In this document: in pieces, positions 24,252 through 36,125 of the stretch | How the letters are laid out: each line of letters opens with the position of its first letter | Position numbering within the stretch: position 1 is the first letter of the stretch | Source: Kryptolebias marmoratus | Taxonomy: Eukaryota > Chordata > Actinopteri > Cyprinodontiformes > Rivulidae | Length of the DNA: 64,000 bases | Reading direction: 5' to 3' | Assembly (NCBI RefSeq): GCF_001649575.2 | Contig: NC_051446.1 | Coordinates: forward strand, 20,557,433 to 20,621,432 | The notes under the pieces: generated by a model | What the model was told of the DNA's origin: nothing | Databases searched by the model: none | Seen by the model: the letters and a program-made list of their open reading frames with translations, nothing else | Program-made: the position numbers and the translations under genes

Positions 24252-24345
24252 CAACAGGATGAACTATTACACATCAGTGCAGAGCATCTCCAACCACTTC
24301 AGCGTGAATAACCTCATATACACCCGGGAGGGCACCGAGGTTTAG
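24181..24345 (+). CDS. foxi2: foxi conserved C-terminus in a shifted frame
   Basis: In the frame offset by +1 from upstream exon 2, the sequence reads [19 protein letters not shown], then [20 protein letters not shown] and [12 protein letters not shown], ending in TAG at 24343-24345. This is the conserved C-terminal end of FoxI proteins. Lack of stops and codon-level conservation show that selection acted on this frame, so the break with 23851-24145 is recent or artificial. Confidence 0.85.
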   Translation, partial: GSGASQSREGMSGLGSYSPTFIPDNRMNYYTSVQSISNHFSVNNLIYTREGTEV

Positions 24346-24629
24346 ACTGTTCTTAACACATTTAAACCCATGTTCTGGTTTTGGGGGCCCTCAGAATGGA
24401 ATCAAACTGCTCATTTCCACCCTGCTGCATGTTTAGTGGTGGAAAAAAGCCCACACACAAAAACCTGACTGGGCCTTTTTGGGTGTTTTTATAAAATAAT
24501 GCTCATTTGGAGCAACTTTTCGTCTCGAAGTGAAGACATCAATGTATAAAAAATATTTTCCTAAGAAGAAACATGTATGTTAAACTGGACTGTTTTATTT
24601 AAACTCAACGTGATGTTTTTGTTTTTTAA

Positions 24630-24635
24630 AATAAA
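24630..24635 (+). terminator. foxi2: candidate foxi polyadenylation signal
   Basis: AATAAA about 285 bp past the conserved-frame stop, in T-rich sequence typical of a 3' UTR end. Confidence 0.6.
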
Positions 24636-25394
24636 AGTCATTTATTTCCTCTATGACATGAAATTTGGATTTTGTTTGAATCACTTTATCTTGAGTCTAA
24701 GGTTTTTACTTGCCTTTAAAACAAAATAAGCAGATTTTGTTATATTAAATTAATATTATGAGATAAATCAACTTAATGCTGTTAAATCCAAGTTAACCAA
24801 ACTACTAAATAAAGACTGTCCCAACATGTTTACCTTACAGGTACATTAAACCAGAGGCCCAACTTTTATATATTTATATATATATCAGACTTTTATCTAT
24901 TTTGCTTTGTGTGCTTTTGCTTCTGAAATCTTTTAAACTCATTGCCATCTAAACTATTTAAGGACAATGCTACAAATATCACTTAATACATTTAAAAAAA
25001 AAACAAAGTTAGTGGAATCGGTTGACGTAACTAAATTAGATAAAGCTAACATTTAATTTTTTTAGAGACATATTTATAGAATTTGACATTTTTAGTGAAA
25101 CTGGGTAGTTTATAGCTTAGTCTTGGTCATAAATTCACAAATTTTTAGTCATCTTATTGTGATTATAGCAGGTTTATCAACTTTAATTCTGTGTGGTTTA
25201 TAATTACTGTATCAAATTTCAGAAAGCAATCCTTTTTTTGGTAAAATTTTAAGTTTTTTAAATGATTGACGCAGCTCTTTTGTGTTGTTTATTATTGGAA
25301 TCTCAGTTAAACCCTAAAAACTCAAACAGAATTAGATTTTTATAAATCCCTGTCATGTAGCAGACTAAATAAACCAGCTAACATGTCTGAGAGG
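24636..25394. other. AT-rich intergenic, nothing recognised
   Basis: Strongly AT-rich sequence downstream of the foxi gene. No gene or transposon ends seen. Confidence 0.5.
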
Positions 25395-26160
25395 CTGTTA
25401 GGAAGCCTGAAGTGAGTAAGACAGACATTTTTCCGCTTGTCGCCTCCAATAGGCCACATTAATGTAATTAGACCTTTAATTTAACAGGTTCACAAATTCA
25501 CCAGATCTGTTTGCTGAATATCCCAGCTTCTTTGGGGGTTTTTCCTTAAAAAAAAGAAAAACAAAATCTTGTCACGTAAAATCCTGCACTTTCTCTCGTG
25601 TGTGTGTCTGTGTGTGAAATCTTTTTGTGCTGAAGAATGGAGAGCGGAGACAATATGAGGCCCAGAATATTCAAATAATTTAACACCCTGCTTCGGTTTT
25701 TTATTCCCGAACAATATGGATAGGCACGGAATCAGATCCTGTAAATAAAAGGAAACACCTCTTAATTGGTTGATAATTGAGCTCACTCAGGCGCTCTTTG
25801 GTCTGGAACAAAGGAAAAATTAATTGACAAGACTTTTGTGCTCCCGGTTGGAGCACAATGGAAGCTGGCAATCCGAATGGATCCCCTCCTGGGCTCGAAT
25901 GAAAATATTGTGATCTGAAAGATCTGGGAACAAATTATTTCCCTCCCCTCCCAGGCCACATTTTTACTCTATTATCTGCAGAGCAAGGCCACAGATGGGA
26001 CAAAGAGGAGGTTTGTCGAACAGGAGCTGGTTCTCACAGTAACAAGTTTTCTGCTGAAAGCCTCATCACGTTCGGTGAATAGAGGCCTTTTAGGTCGTAT
26101 TACTACCTATTCTTGATCATTCACTTTCCCCAACTCAATCAGGACAAGAGTATATAATTT
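25395..26160. promoter_or_regulatory. candidate enhancer or conserved non-coding block
   Basis: A low-repeat stretch starting about 0.8 kb past the foxi polyadenylation signal. It contains several homeodomain-type TAATTA/TTAATT cores (near 25466, 25763 and 25820) and a SOX-type AACAAAGG at 25807-25814. It has no convincing coding frame. Calling it regulatory is inference from composition and location next to a developmental transcription-factor gene. Confidence 0.3.
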
Positions 26161-26364
26161 TTAATATATCAGGAAATGAGTGGTAGTTTTTATTAAGTCA
26201 AGTCGGCTACAAGTGCCTGAATGCCGTGATCTTTTATATGCTGTTGAATTTCTTTTACAAAAATAAATCTTGTAGTGTTCAACAATAGAACTAAAACAGA
26301 TTATATCTTTAAATTGTGTTATTACTCTATAAATATTACCGATTGCAGCAATAATTAAAGCCCT

Positions 26365-26735
26365 GGAATGCATATCACCCGCCCCTTTCAGGTTTTAGAG
26401 AAGCTCATCTTAAAAACTAATGGAGCTGAAGACATGTTAGTCAAAGCTTGAAAATGTTGTTCACAATCTGTTAGTGCTCAGAGTACGTATTGTGAATGAC
26501 TCTCGGCTACTAACACACTAAATCTGAGCTCTATATCTGTAAAACTGACTGAGTTACAACTATTTTTGGGTTTAAGACTGGTTAAGATGCATGCATTGAT
26601 TATTTTCTGACAGTTTCATTAAAATTAGCCCAGTGGTTCATGAGATATTTTGCTAACAGACAGGCTAACAAACAAAGATGCAGGCATTGATATCATCGCC
26701 CGCCCTGTGGTGCTGATGCGCCATAATTTAATCCA
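26365..26735 (+). repeat. dispersed repeat family A, copy 4 (with 3' end)
   Basis: One of the longest copies. It opens GGAATGCATATCACCCGCCC, then GAATGACTCTCGGCTACTAA, TATCTGTAAAACTGACTGAG, TTTCATTAAAATTAGCCCAG and GGTTCATGAGATATTTTGCT. After the usual AACAAAC tail it continues into GATATCATCGCCCGCCCTGT and GATGCGCCATAAT, a terminal segment that can partly fold back on itself. The CAAGATGGC core is deleted here. Confidence 0.85.
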
Positions 26736-26851
26736 TTTATAGAATATATAATGCTACCAAATAAGTTCTGTTCAGTGTATTTATTCTTGTGTTATTTCTT
26801 CTAAAGCTGATCCAATCACAGGCCTGCATTGAGTAACGCCCGCCACCTCCC

Positions 26852-26852
<1 letters not shown>

Positions 26853-26882
<30 letters not shown>
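26853..26882. repeat. (CA)n microsatellite
   Basis: About fifteen CA units. Confidence 0.9.
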
Positions 26883-26886
<4 letters not shown>

Positions 26887-26929
26887 TTCAAAGCTGGATT
26901 CATCCCACTCATTTCTCAGAAACGTAACG

Positions 26930-27260
26930 CTCCACTGCCCCGGCTGCGCCTGAAGGGTACATTTACCCGGCCCGCATGAATATCAGTCAGGCCAGCATGT
27001 CTCAGCTCCATATACCTGCTTCAGGGCCCCTGGCTGGCTCCGGGGTCTGAAGGCCCAGATCCAGAGCAGAATGCCTCAGCATCACGGTGGCCCCACTCCC
27101 TTCACACATGCCCAGTGGGCTAAACCCGTAATGATGGGTTTCATCCTCAAAGGGTTACCTCTCAGAAGATTGTGTCGGCTGAGGGTCATTTTAATCCTCC
27201 TCCCTCCGTGGGACTACGTACACCAGAGGAGCGTCTCATAGTCAATTATAGTTAGGAGCA
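26930..27260. promoter_or_regulatory. candidate conserved non-coding block
   Basis: Low-repeat, GC-balanced sequence without an exon-like frame, standing out from AT-rich surroundings. Only composition supports the call. Confidence 0.22.
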
Positions 27261-28104
27261 ATGGATGTTTTATCTTTTATGCTGGAAGAAGTGAGATAAT
27301 TCAACTAAAATCAAAGCTATTTGTCTCAAATGTAGAGGAAATGCATAAAGTGACGCCGTCTGCAGCTTTGAACTTTAGAGCTTTTGTCAGGAAGTGAAAT
27401 TAACTTTAGCAACGTGCCAGAAAACATCAAGTTATAGCACATTTAACAACAACCTTAGCTGTATATAAAGCAAAAATCAACCTCAATAAAAACAGAAAGG
27501 GACCCTGGAACACAGACACAAGTACCTCCCTATAAAGAAACTGTTTACTGTAAGTGGAACTATTTAAGGGCTATTGCCAATACATTGATCAAAAAAACGG
27601 TTTTATTAAAAGTTGAGGTCAGATCCAGCAGGACCAGGATGGTGGAATCAACAGCAAAAAGCAAGACAATAAAAAGTTTGTTTTATGGTGAGATTTAAAA
27701 CCAGACTGAAATATTTCAAATATGCCTTATTAATAAAGGCAGCTGCTAAATTAGATAATTAGATCACATCTGTTGAAAATCACCTCAAGCTTTCTGTAAA
27801 GGTTTTGCCATCTAGCTTTAATAAAAGTGTAAAATATTTTAGATTAAGACGCTTTTCATGGTGTTGCTGTTTCCTGTTTAAAGTTTATTTTGGTCGATTT
27901 CTTGCAATAAGATTAAAGGAATCTGCTTTGTGCTACTTCAACCATTTAACCACATATCAAAACATTCAGCTTGAACAGGAACAAAGTGCTGGGACTTTTA
28001 TACTTTTTGAATTGCTTAACTTTATTTACAACAATTCTCCATAAAATTGCACAGAAAACTCTCAAATTCCTTAAAAAACAATGTCTGAAATCTCTAGTCT
28101 TCTT
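27261..28104. other. intergenic, nothing recognised
   Basis: AT-rich DNA with short open frames only. Confidence 0.5.
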
Positions 28105-28345
28105 GTTCTTATTTTAGCTTTTAGCTACAGATAGGCTAATTGTAGCTTTTAGCTATGGCTTTAATCATTTTAACTTTTAGCTACTGTCTTGCTAATTTCA
28201 ACTTTAGCTACTGTTCTGCTAACTTTGGCTCCCGTTCTGCTTGTTTTAACTCTATCAATTCAATATTCAACAAATTTCAGCAAAGTCCTTCAGCGCTCAG
28301 CGTTTGCACTGCATTTTTGCAGAAAATATTTTTCTAGTTTTAAGA
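28105..28345 (-). repeat. dispersed repeat family B, copy 1
   Basis: Minus-strand copy. The array (28105-28260) reads in sense orientation as variants of GTAGCTAAAAGCTAAAAT. The flank to 28335 gives AACGCTGAGCGCTGAAGGAC, matching the flank of the copies at 37080 and 61560. Confidence 0.7.
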
Positions 28346-29000
28346 GGATTTTGAGCAAAAAAAACTACCCAGATCCTAATAATTCTCCACAGCTCGTATA
28401 ACTCCACCTTCCAGGCAAATCAGAGTGTAAATAGGTCTGACCTCGGCGGGGAACCCGATCTCAGTGCCAGGTAGGGTGCAGATTACGGGCTGGCTCTACC
28501 TTGAAATTTCCCATCTGTTTGTAGCAGTCAGTGAGCATTAAAGGGATGGTTTCTTATATTACAGTTCAATCTCTCGAGGAAGTTAAATATTTAGGAGAAC
28601 AATCTGATGACAGCTTCTTAGGAAGCAGCTCTGTGTTTGTAAGGATGTGAGGACAGGGGGCAGCTCTCCGCGCTGCACTTAAAAAGGATTGTGTGTAAAA
28701 CCGATAGCTGAGGAGAATGTCTATCAACTGGCATGACCTGATTCGGTTTCATCATTCGCCGTCCGAGGGCCATAAAAAACCTGACGTATGGCGTGAGATC
28801 CCCGCTCCGGGCGAGCAGCCATATGGATTATTTTATACAGAACGCCAGCCGTCTGCAAGCAAAGCGCTCAGCTGTTGGGAGAACATGAAAAATGTGGGGC
28901 ATCTCGTCCAGCGGCACTTGTCAGAATTCTTTCTCTCTGTAAAATTTTACCTTTGTTAAAAAAAAATAACATAATTTCAGTGCATTACAGAAGTGGAAAC
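28346..29000. promoter_or_regulatory. candidate conserved non-coding block near 28,690-28,930
   Basis: The part from 28690 to 28930 is low-repeat and richer in CpG than its neighbours, with no convincing exon. It may be regulatory; alignment with other fish would decide. The rest of the stretch holds nothing recognised. Confidence 0.25.
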
Positions 29001-29290
29001 TGAATGCATATCGCCCGCCGCCTTTCATGCCAGAGTTTTAGACTAAGATATTGCGAGTCAGGGTTGTGAATGACTCTCAGCTACTACCACACCAATTTGT
29101 AGCTCATATGTGTAAAAGTCACTGAGCCTTTTTTTTTGTTTGTTTGCTTAGGTTGCTGAGCTGAGGAGGCCATCTTGAACTGGACTGACTCCAGAAGTTG
29201 TAGACGTTCATCCAATGATGACTTCTGGAAGTTTCCACTGCGTCATGAGATATTCTGCTAATGATAAAGAAAAACAAACACACAGACGTC
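29001..29290 (+). repeat. dispersed repeat family A, copy 5
   Basis: Nearly complete: TGAATGCATATCGCCCGCCG, CCTTTCATGCCAGAGTTTTA, GAATGACTCTCAGCTACTAC, GAGGCCATCTTGAACTGGAC, AGTTGTAGACGTTCATCCAA and the terminal CAAACACACAGACG. Confidence 0.88.
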
Positions 29291-29892
29291 GGCAAAACCA
29301 TCTTTCTCTTCACCTTTGACGACGATAATCAAGACATTTTGACAATTAGTTTCCCAAGTTTTCCTAATTTTAGTTTCGTATCATCTTAAGTCTTGTTGCC
29401 ATCATTTGGGGAGGGAAAAAAAGCTCATTTGTAAGATTTTGGAGCAGACAGGAAGTGAAGGCACTTCAGAGCTGTCATGTCTGCCAGCTGAGGAGTCGGT
29501 GAAGGAGTCAAAGAGACACCAGGATTAACGGACTAGAACGGGTCCCAGTAAATCCAAAACCAGAACCTGTCTTCACGTTGCTCTGTGTGGAAAACCGATC
29601 CTCCAGACGGTGAAACCGATCCCCCTCTCAGTCTTCTGCAGGAATATATTTTGACACAGTCTTTGTTCTCACATTAGGGAACTGTGGGTAGATCATTCTT
29701 TATCCCTGACCTTTGTCATAACAAACCATAGCCGAGGTTTTCCACACTGAAAGAACATTTACCAGGGTTTTTTAACCAACATATAGATGTTTCTCCTCCT
29801 TTTGTGCGATTAAAAACCTTTAAAAATATATACTTTCATCACCCATGGCTGAAAGATGATGAACAATAATGTTTTTGACCTCGTCTTTGTGT
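29291..29892. other. intergenic, nothing recognised
   Basis: Lies between two family A copies of opposite orientation. No feature recognised. Confidence 0.5.
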
Positions 29893-30280
29893 CTGTTTGT
29901 TAGCAAAAATATCCCACTTGGAGAAATTTAATGAAACTTGTAGAAATGAATCATTGGATGAACACCTACAACTGATTAACTTTAGGCATCAACTTTATTC
30001 AAAATGGCTGCAACAGCCAACTAACGTTAAAAAACAGTTTTGTAGATATTGGGCTAAAATTTGGAGTGGTAGTTGCTGAGAGTCATTCACAACACATAGT
30101 TTAGGCGCTGCTTATTGAGCGAGATCTTTGCTTAAAACTTTTTATCTCCCAACATGAAATGAGCTTGAGCCTCGTGTTATTTCCCAGGTTTGAGCAAACA
30201 TTTCCAAACATCAGATGATGTTATCCTAAAGCTTTGGTTTGACAGGTGGCGGGTGACGTGCATTGCTTCAGGGAATGCTA
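29893..30280 (-). repeat. dispersed repeat family A, copy 6
   Basis: Reverse-oriented and long. On the + strand: CTGTTTGTTAGCAAAAATAT, CAAAATGGCTGCAACAGCC, GTAGTTGCTGAGAGTCATTC, and at the far end GACAGGTGGCGGGTGACGTG, complementary to the CACCCGCC start of the family. Confidence 0.85.
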
Positions 30281-31839
30281 GCCCTTTATTTAGTGTTTAT
30301 TATTCCCAGTACAGTAAAAAAAAAAAGAAGCTTCTCAGTAAATCTGCAGCCGTTCATCATCTTCCTGAAATTCCAAACCATGACCTTATGAGAACAACAT
30401 CCAGGGTTCATGGAACATCAATTTCTAGGTGCAGCGCAGCAGAACAAATATCTGAGTAACAGCCAGTGTGTAATCATGCTGCTGGGTTCAGGGGCCGCTT
30501 CAAGTTTTGCGCATGATGAGTGTGCGTTTGACCTGACTGGGATAATTCCCGCAGCACGGGAACAAGTTGGAGAGATGATTGTTTATTGATCGAGTTTTGT
30601 TTGAAGGGAGAGAAATGAGGAGCGGCACCACCCGCCTCGCAACACCTGTGTGCTGTCGTTACCTGCTCATCGCAGCCAGGAAGTGGTGACAGATGACGGA
30701 GGAAGTGGCTGCCCAAAGGGGAGTCGTGGATGTTCAATGGCAGGACGGAAGTGAGGAGATCATTTTGTACTCAGGGGGATCCTTAAAGGAGCTGTCTGTG
30801 GAGTGTGTGTCAGTCATTGCTGGAAGTTTCAAAGGAAGTGATCTCTCAGTTTGAACGTTACATCGGATGATGCCCCTGTTGTTAAAAGACACAACCCACC
30901 TGCAGCACTTTTGTTCTGCATCTTCTGCCACAGTACTTGTTTTAGGCCTTGTTCACACAGGAACAGTGTTTGTGAATATATATATAAATATACATTTTTT
31001 ATGGTTTTAGCCTTGTGTTCACATGAAAATGGTGTCTTAGGAGCCCCTAAACTGTAGGGAAAATCTTGAAACGCCACCCTTACGTTTTTCTGTGGACAGC
31101 CTAATCTTCTAATCTATGACCCCAAGTGTGACGGACGTAACAATAATAATGACACATCTATGGTCTTCAGCAGACGCAGATTCTGTGACATGCTAAATTA
31201 GCTTCCTAGAAAAAGCCTAATTTTTTCTTTGATTCAGTATTGTCATAAAAATCCTTATGCTGTATGTTCAGTCTATTTTGATGTTTGCTCTGTCTGACGG
31301 GACACCTCATAGCCTGTTTCTTCTGTGCTTGGATTTGGAACGTTGTGAATAAAATCCTTCCCTTCAGTCGTCCCTCACTGGACACTGGGCCTGAAAGATG
31401 TCCATGTATTTTGGACCGACACAAGTCCCAGTCAACCCTGCCCTTCACTTTTCTGGTCTTGCAGTTTAATGTTATATGAAGAAGACATTCCACTTCGTCG
31501 TCAATCCACATGAAGGACTTAGGTGTTGCTTTTGTATTTACCATCCTCGTCTTTTCGTGATGTGTTTACAGTTCGAACCACAGACTGTATATATTATACA
31601 GTTTATGGTTTGTAAATTGCACGGTTTATGCTTCCGACTGGATGTGTGAGCTTTGTGTGTAAGCTCCACGTCTTGTTTCCTGTTTTTGGTGTATTTTAGC
31701 GGCAGCGTTACAGCGCCATATGGAGACCTGGCGTAGTTACTACAGCGTTTCTGCGTCTCCATGTGGAACATTTACAAGGCTCATTTTAGAAAAAAAAACA
31801 AATAAAAAGATTGTTTTGATCCTCATGTGGACGGGACCT
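30281..31839. other. intergenic, nothing recognised
   Basis: Several overlapping open frames on both strands, none resembling a known protein or showing splice context. No transposon ends seen. Confidence 0.45.
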
Positions 31840-32300
31840 TATACAGCCTCACTGCTCTGTAATGATAGTGCATCTGCCCTAAGGAATTCATAGTCTGCTT
31901 CGTCCCCCCTCAAGGCCCCTAATGAGACCCCCTGCCTCCTGCTTCTATTATGAGGGATGCATACCAATAGACAGACAGGAGCGAGGAGACAGGCGGCCTC
32001 TGGAGCCCTCCTTGGCCTGAACCATCAAACATACCCCTCACAGAGAGTGGAATAATGGGCTCGATCAACATTTAACCAAGTTTTCACCATGTAAGCTGCA
32101 GCTGATCTGCGGCTGAAGGCTCTAATGACAGCCTTTCAGAACAGACAGACGTACCTCCTTCAGATGCTCCTATTGTGCTCACCACTAATCCCAGAATGCA
32201 CTTCAAGGGCCCGGCTGACTTCTGAGGCAGCTGCTGTCACCTAAAAGAGGCTGTAAAAAGAGGCAGCACTTTGAAGCAGCTTTATTCAATGAGGGGCGGT
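31840..32300. promoter_or_regulatory. candidate conserved non-coding block
   Basis: Low-repeat sequence with balanced base composition, with no exon. It may be a cis-regulatory element; the evidence is compositional only. Confidence 0.22.
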
Positions 32301-32416
32301 ACTTTAAGAAGATTATCAACATTTTTTAATGGGTAATAAGATATTATATTGTTATTCATATCATCTTTCTACACAACATAACACACTTCTAGACAGTGTT
32401 TCACTTGAATGTAAAT

Positions 32417-32605
32417 GTTAGCAAAAAATATAATGAACCGCTGAACAGATTAAAATGAAACTGTCAACGACTACAACTGAAATTTCGATAACTCAATTGA
32501 ATTTACAGATATTGAGCTAAAACCTGATGTGATAGTCCCTTCTTATCATAAGACACTTTGACATAAGAGACAGTGAGTGATATGCATCCCATCATGGAAT
32601 GCTAG
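32417..32605 (-). repeat. dispersed repeat family A, copy 7 (partial)
   Basis: Reverse orientation, with the CAAGATGGC core deleted. Shows ACTCAATTGAATTTACAGAT, ATTGAGCTAAAACCTGATGT and GATATGCATCCCATCATGGA. Confidence 0.7.
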
Positions 32606-33809
32606 GCTTTTGATACTGAAAAAAAGAATTTGTTGGGCTTATTTTGTTGTGGTGCATGGAGATTATTTTGAGAACTTGGCAGCAGAAATCAGAGAAACAT
32701 AAAAGAGATCGTTGGATGTGGAGCCAGAGTCCATGAAGACCCCAAACAGCTTTTGTGTGGACCGTAAACACTCGGCATGCACCGATCTTTTCAGGCTTGC
32801 TGCAGCTCCTTCCAACACTTTCTGTTGTTTGGTGATAAAAAACACAAAAACAACTGCTTTCTTTTTGTTGCTCAGGTTACTCATCCAACACTTTGTTCCC
32901 CTTTTGTCATGAACTGGCATTCCTGCGATGTGACATAACCCGGGACGCACACATGTGTGTGTGTGTGTGTGTATCCACTCAGCGCTGATGCTGACAGCAC
33001 AGCTGAGAGGCCAACATCATCTTCAGAAGTGTGTTGACATGCCCCCACTTGACAAAGAGGCCTTTTTTATTCACTATGAGAGCAAATAGGTTCTTACAGG
33101 CCTGAGATAATCTGAGGAACACAAAGGCATTATCAAGGCTGAGATTGTGTTTAACTAATCATGTGTGCTGATTTCTCTGGGTATTTTTATGTCATCGAAT
33201 AGACTTGCATTTATCTGAAGGGAGGACAGAAAAGCAACACACTGTAAAAAAGGATTTTAGCAGTTTGTTATTAAGGATGCTAAAGCATAAGCACTGCAGA
33301 ACCCTTATTACTATCCTGTTCAGAATCTTCGTCCTGTAGTTGGTCACGCAGCTTTGAAATAAAACATGCAAATTACACACCAAGACGTGCAGCTCGATCA
33401 GGAACGGTGTGCTGTGACTCCTGGTAGAGGTACTTTGAACAGCGTAGACAAAACTTTAAAGAAGAACTAAAGATCAATAGGATTTTGGCAAAAAAAATCC
33501 CCAGTTTACAGCTCAGACTCCACAGCAGAAACATGATTCAAAGTTTAAACGGGTCAAAGAAAGTTGACCTTCACATGTCTGAACTGGCATTTTAATATCT
33601 ATAAAGACTTTTAAACAATCAGTTTTATGATTTTTACAGTTTTTTCCCCACATCATTTTTGTATTTTCAGCACTTTATTCTCTGTCTTAATGAAACCGCA
33701 TTAAAATTGGGCTTACTTTAGAAAAAAGGAAGGAAGTTTGGTCATTTTCTAAACAATATTTCACCATATCTTGCTCAGGCATCTTCTGTTGCAAACCTGG
33801 CTGTAATTA
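32606..33809. other. intergenic with TG microsatellite
   Basis: A (TG)n tract lies at 32954-32972. Otherwise nothing recognised. Confidence 0.5.
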
Positions 33810-34055
33810 TTCAATCAGTCAAACTTTATTTCTGCACGTTTTTAAAACAACTCTCGTTGACCTCAGTCCTTTACACAAGTTACAATATAAAAGCCTTCCA
33901 GGTTAACTAGAATATAATAAAAAAAATCACATAAATCCACAGAATTTTATTTAAAATCAGCTTAAATAAGCGTAAACCCAGAAAAAATCAATAAAAAATC
34001 AGCTGGAGCTAAAAGCCATTGAAAACAGGTTTTCAGCATAGGTTTGAAGTCAACG
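33810..34055 (-). repeat. degraded LINE/SINE-type 3' end fragment
   Basis: Contains CAATCAGTCAAACTTTATTT, then AAAACAACTCTCGTTGACC and a later AAAACAGGTTTTCAGCATAG. This is the pattern of a widespread fish retroposon tail (complement of AAATAAA...TTGACTTGA, with tandem AT-rich tail). The family cannot be fixed by eye. Confidence 0.45.
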
Positions 34056-34999
34056 ACGGTCTGAGCGGTATTGATTTTCAAATGAAAACTTGAACGTTGT
34101 CAGCATGCAGCAGCATTTTAAACCTGATAACGATTCATGTCTGAGTGGACAGAAGCCGTTTGGGTCCTTGTCTGTAAACATTTATTATTACCTGCTGCCC
34201 AGATGTGTTCTCTGTAAAGCTAATGGGAGGCACACTTTTTTATTTATTCTCAACTGACAGGGACCGACTCACCGACAGGGACATCAAGATTGATGGCATA
34301 CCGTCTCAATTAGGTCGGGGTGCCCCCTCCCTTTATAAACGGTGTCATTATCCCTTTCATTACATTCAGCTTTCAGGCTACCTGATAGAAGTCAAAGAGA
34401 GGTGTCTCTTATCAATATGCTAATGAAGGTTAGGACCTCCAGTTAAATTACAATGAGTGGTGGTGGGGGGTGGGGGGTGCAGGGCTGAACAGTCATATCA
34501 TGGTAGTCTGCCAGCCTGTAGGGTGATCCCAGTGTGTCTGCAGGGTGATGGGCCGTGACATGTTCACAGGCCTACGGGGGGATTCAGATCAGTCCCAGGA
34601 CGAGTCCTGCAGGGCGACTTTTTCTGACCCCCATCTGCATACAGCTGAGGTGCTCGGGCGCCTGTCGAGAGCCGTTTGAAGACGATTACGCATTAACGAC
34701 CTTCACAAGTGGGCGAGACGCTTCGTCCGGACTCCTCCTCCTGTCTGCGAATGAGAGGCTGGAAGTTTGTTTTTCGTGCCTGAATTTAAAAGCGGCGATT
34801 GTCAAACATGAACCCACTTCGCCGCGTAAAGGAGTGTTTGATTTCCATCCAGGTAAATAAGTCAGGCACACCGCCTTCTGCGTACATGTCAACACTGGAA
34901 GCAAGCGTCGGTTATGGCTTAATGACCCTCTGTGACGACGCTCCCCTCCTGTCTGGTCCAACAGCAGCTACGATGTCACAATTTATTGTTGTATTTGTT
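34056..34999. other. intergenic, one GC-rich open frame
   Basis: A 101-codon + strand frame (34555-34860) ends near a possible donor CATCCAG|gtaaat. Its product resembles nothing I know and no partner exon was seen, so it is not called a gene. Confidence 0.35.
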
Positions 35000-35240
35000 G
35001 CTGCTGGATCTCAGGATCATGAAAGTAATCATTGGATGGACGTCTACATCTGATTAACTCTTTAGGTCAACCCAATTCTTGATGGCTGCCACAGCTAATC
35101 AAACTTAGCAAAGACAAAAATAACTATAACTCAATTTTACAGAGACTGAGCTAAATTGTGGTTTGATAGTACCTGAGAGCTATCCTCAACACGGACTCTG
35201 AGTGCTAACAGGTCGCACAAGAGCTTTGTTTAAAACCTGG
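35000..35240 (-). repeat. dispersed repeat family A, copy 8 (first of a tandem pair)
   Basis: Reverse orientation: AGTAATCATTGGATGGACGT, TTGATGGCTGCCACAGCTAA, ACTCAATTTTACAGAGACTG and ACCTGAGAGCTATCCTCAAC. The next copy follows head-to-tail about 25 bp later. Confidence 0.82.
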
Positions 35241-35264
35241 CTATTAATTATTGGGGTCAACTTT

Positions 35265-35612
35265 GTCTGTTAGAAAAACATCAGTGGCATCTCATAAATG
35301 GTTGGATGGATTTTATTGAAATTCTGGGAAAGTTATTACTGGATATACATCTACACCCGATTAATTTTTGGAGTCAATTCAATTCAAGGTGGCCACCACA
35401 GATAATCAAGCTTATCCAACACAAAAATGAATATAAATCTGTCAATTTTACAGATACTGAGCTAAAATCTGACGTGGTAGTAGCTGAGAGTCGTCCCCAA
35501 CACATATAGTAAGCGTGAAGTCAAGCTTTGGCTAAAACGGCTAAAACTTCATCATTTCTCAATATAAGATCATCCTAATCTAAAACTCTGGCATGACAGG
35601 CGAGTCACATGG
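35265..35612 (-). repeat. dispersed repeat family A, copy 9 (second of a tandem pair)
   Basis: Reverse orientation and nearly full length: CTCATAAATGGTTGGATGGA, TTCAAGGTGGCCACCACAGA, TTTTACAGATACTGAGCTAA, GTAGCTGAGAGTCGTCC, and CTCTGGCATGACAGGCGAGT near the family start. Confidence 0.85.
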
Positions 35613-35739
35613 AGGGCTTTTATTTCTAAATGTATTTATTCATATTAATCTGTTTCTAAGCATTTCTCATTCAGTAATTTATCAGTGATTCAGTGATTTA
35701 TCCTGAAGTATGCAGAGCTTGAGCTGCTCCTACAATTAG

Positions 35740-36125
35740 ACCAGGCCGTCTATCCAATAAATATAATGAGAAGGAATCAGAGAGTTGGGCTGTTTTTATT
35801 GCTGTGTAATGGTACGAGCACTGACAGCATAATAGCCCCGGTTCTATCAACTTTTTTCATTACACAGCGGCACACAGGCCTCGCCCAATCACTGTGTTTA
35901 AGCGCCGCAATCATCCCAGGCCCGTATTACTGCGCAGTCTTTAATGAACAGCACGGTCATTAGGCGTTTAGGTTTAATGAAAAGAACCACCTGCTGAAGT
36001 GCACGGACGGACCTCAGAGTCGAGCAGCTTAAAAAGTCCCACAGATGAATTATGCCACTCATGACTGTAATTAACGCACTAATCATGTGTTTCTGACTGC
36101 ATCTGTATGAAAACCTCCACACCGG
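35740..36125. promoter_or_regulatory. candidate conserved non-coding block with an 11-bp inverted repeat
   Basis: Low-repeat sequence containing a perfect inverted repeat, GCTGTGTAATG at 35801-35811 and CATTACACAGC at 35858-35868, separated by 46 bp. Homeobox-like TTAAT cores follow near 36070. No coding frame. The function is unknown. Confidence 0.28.
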
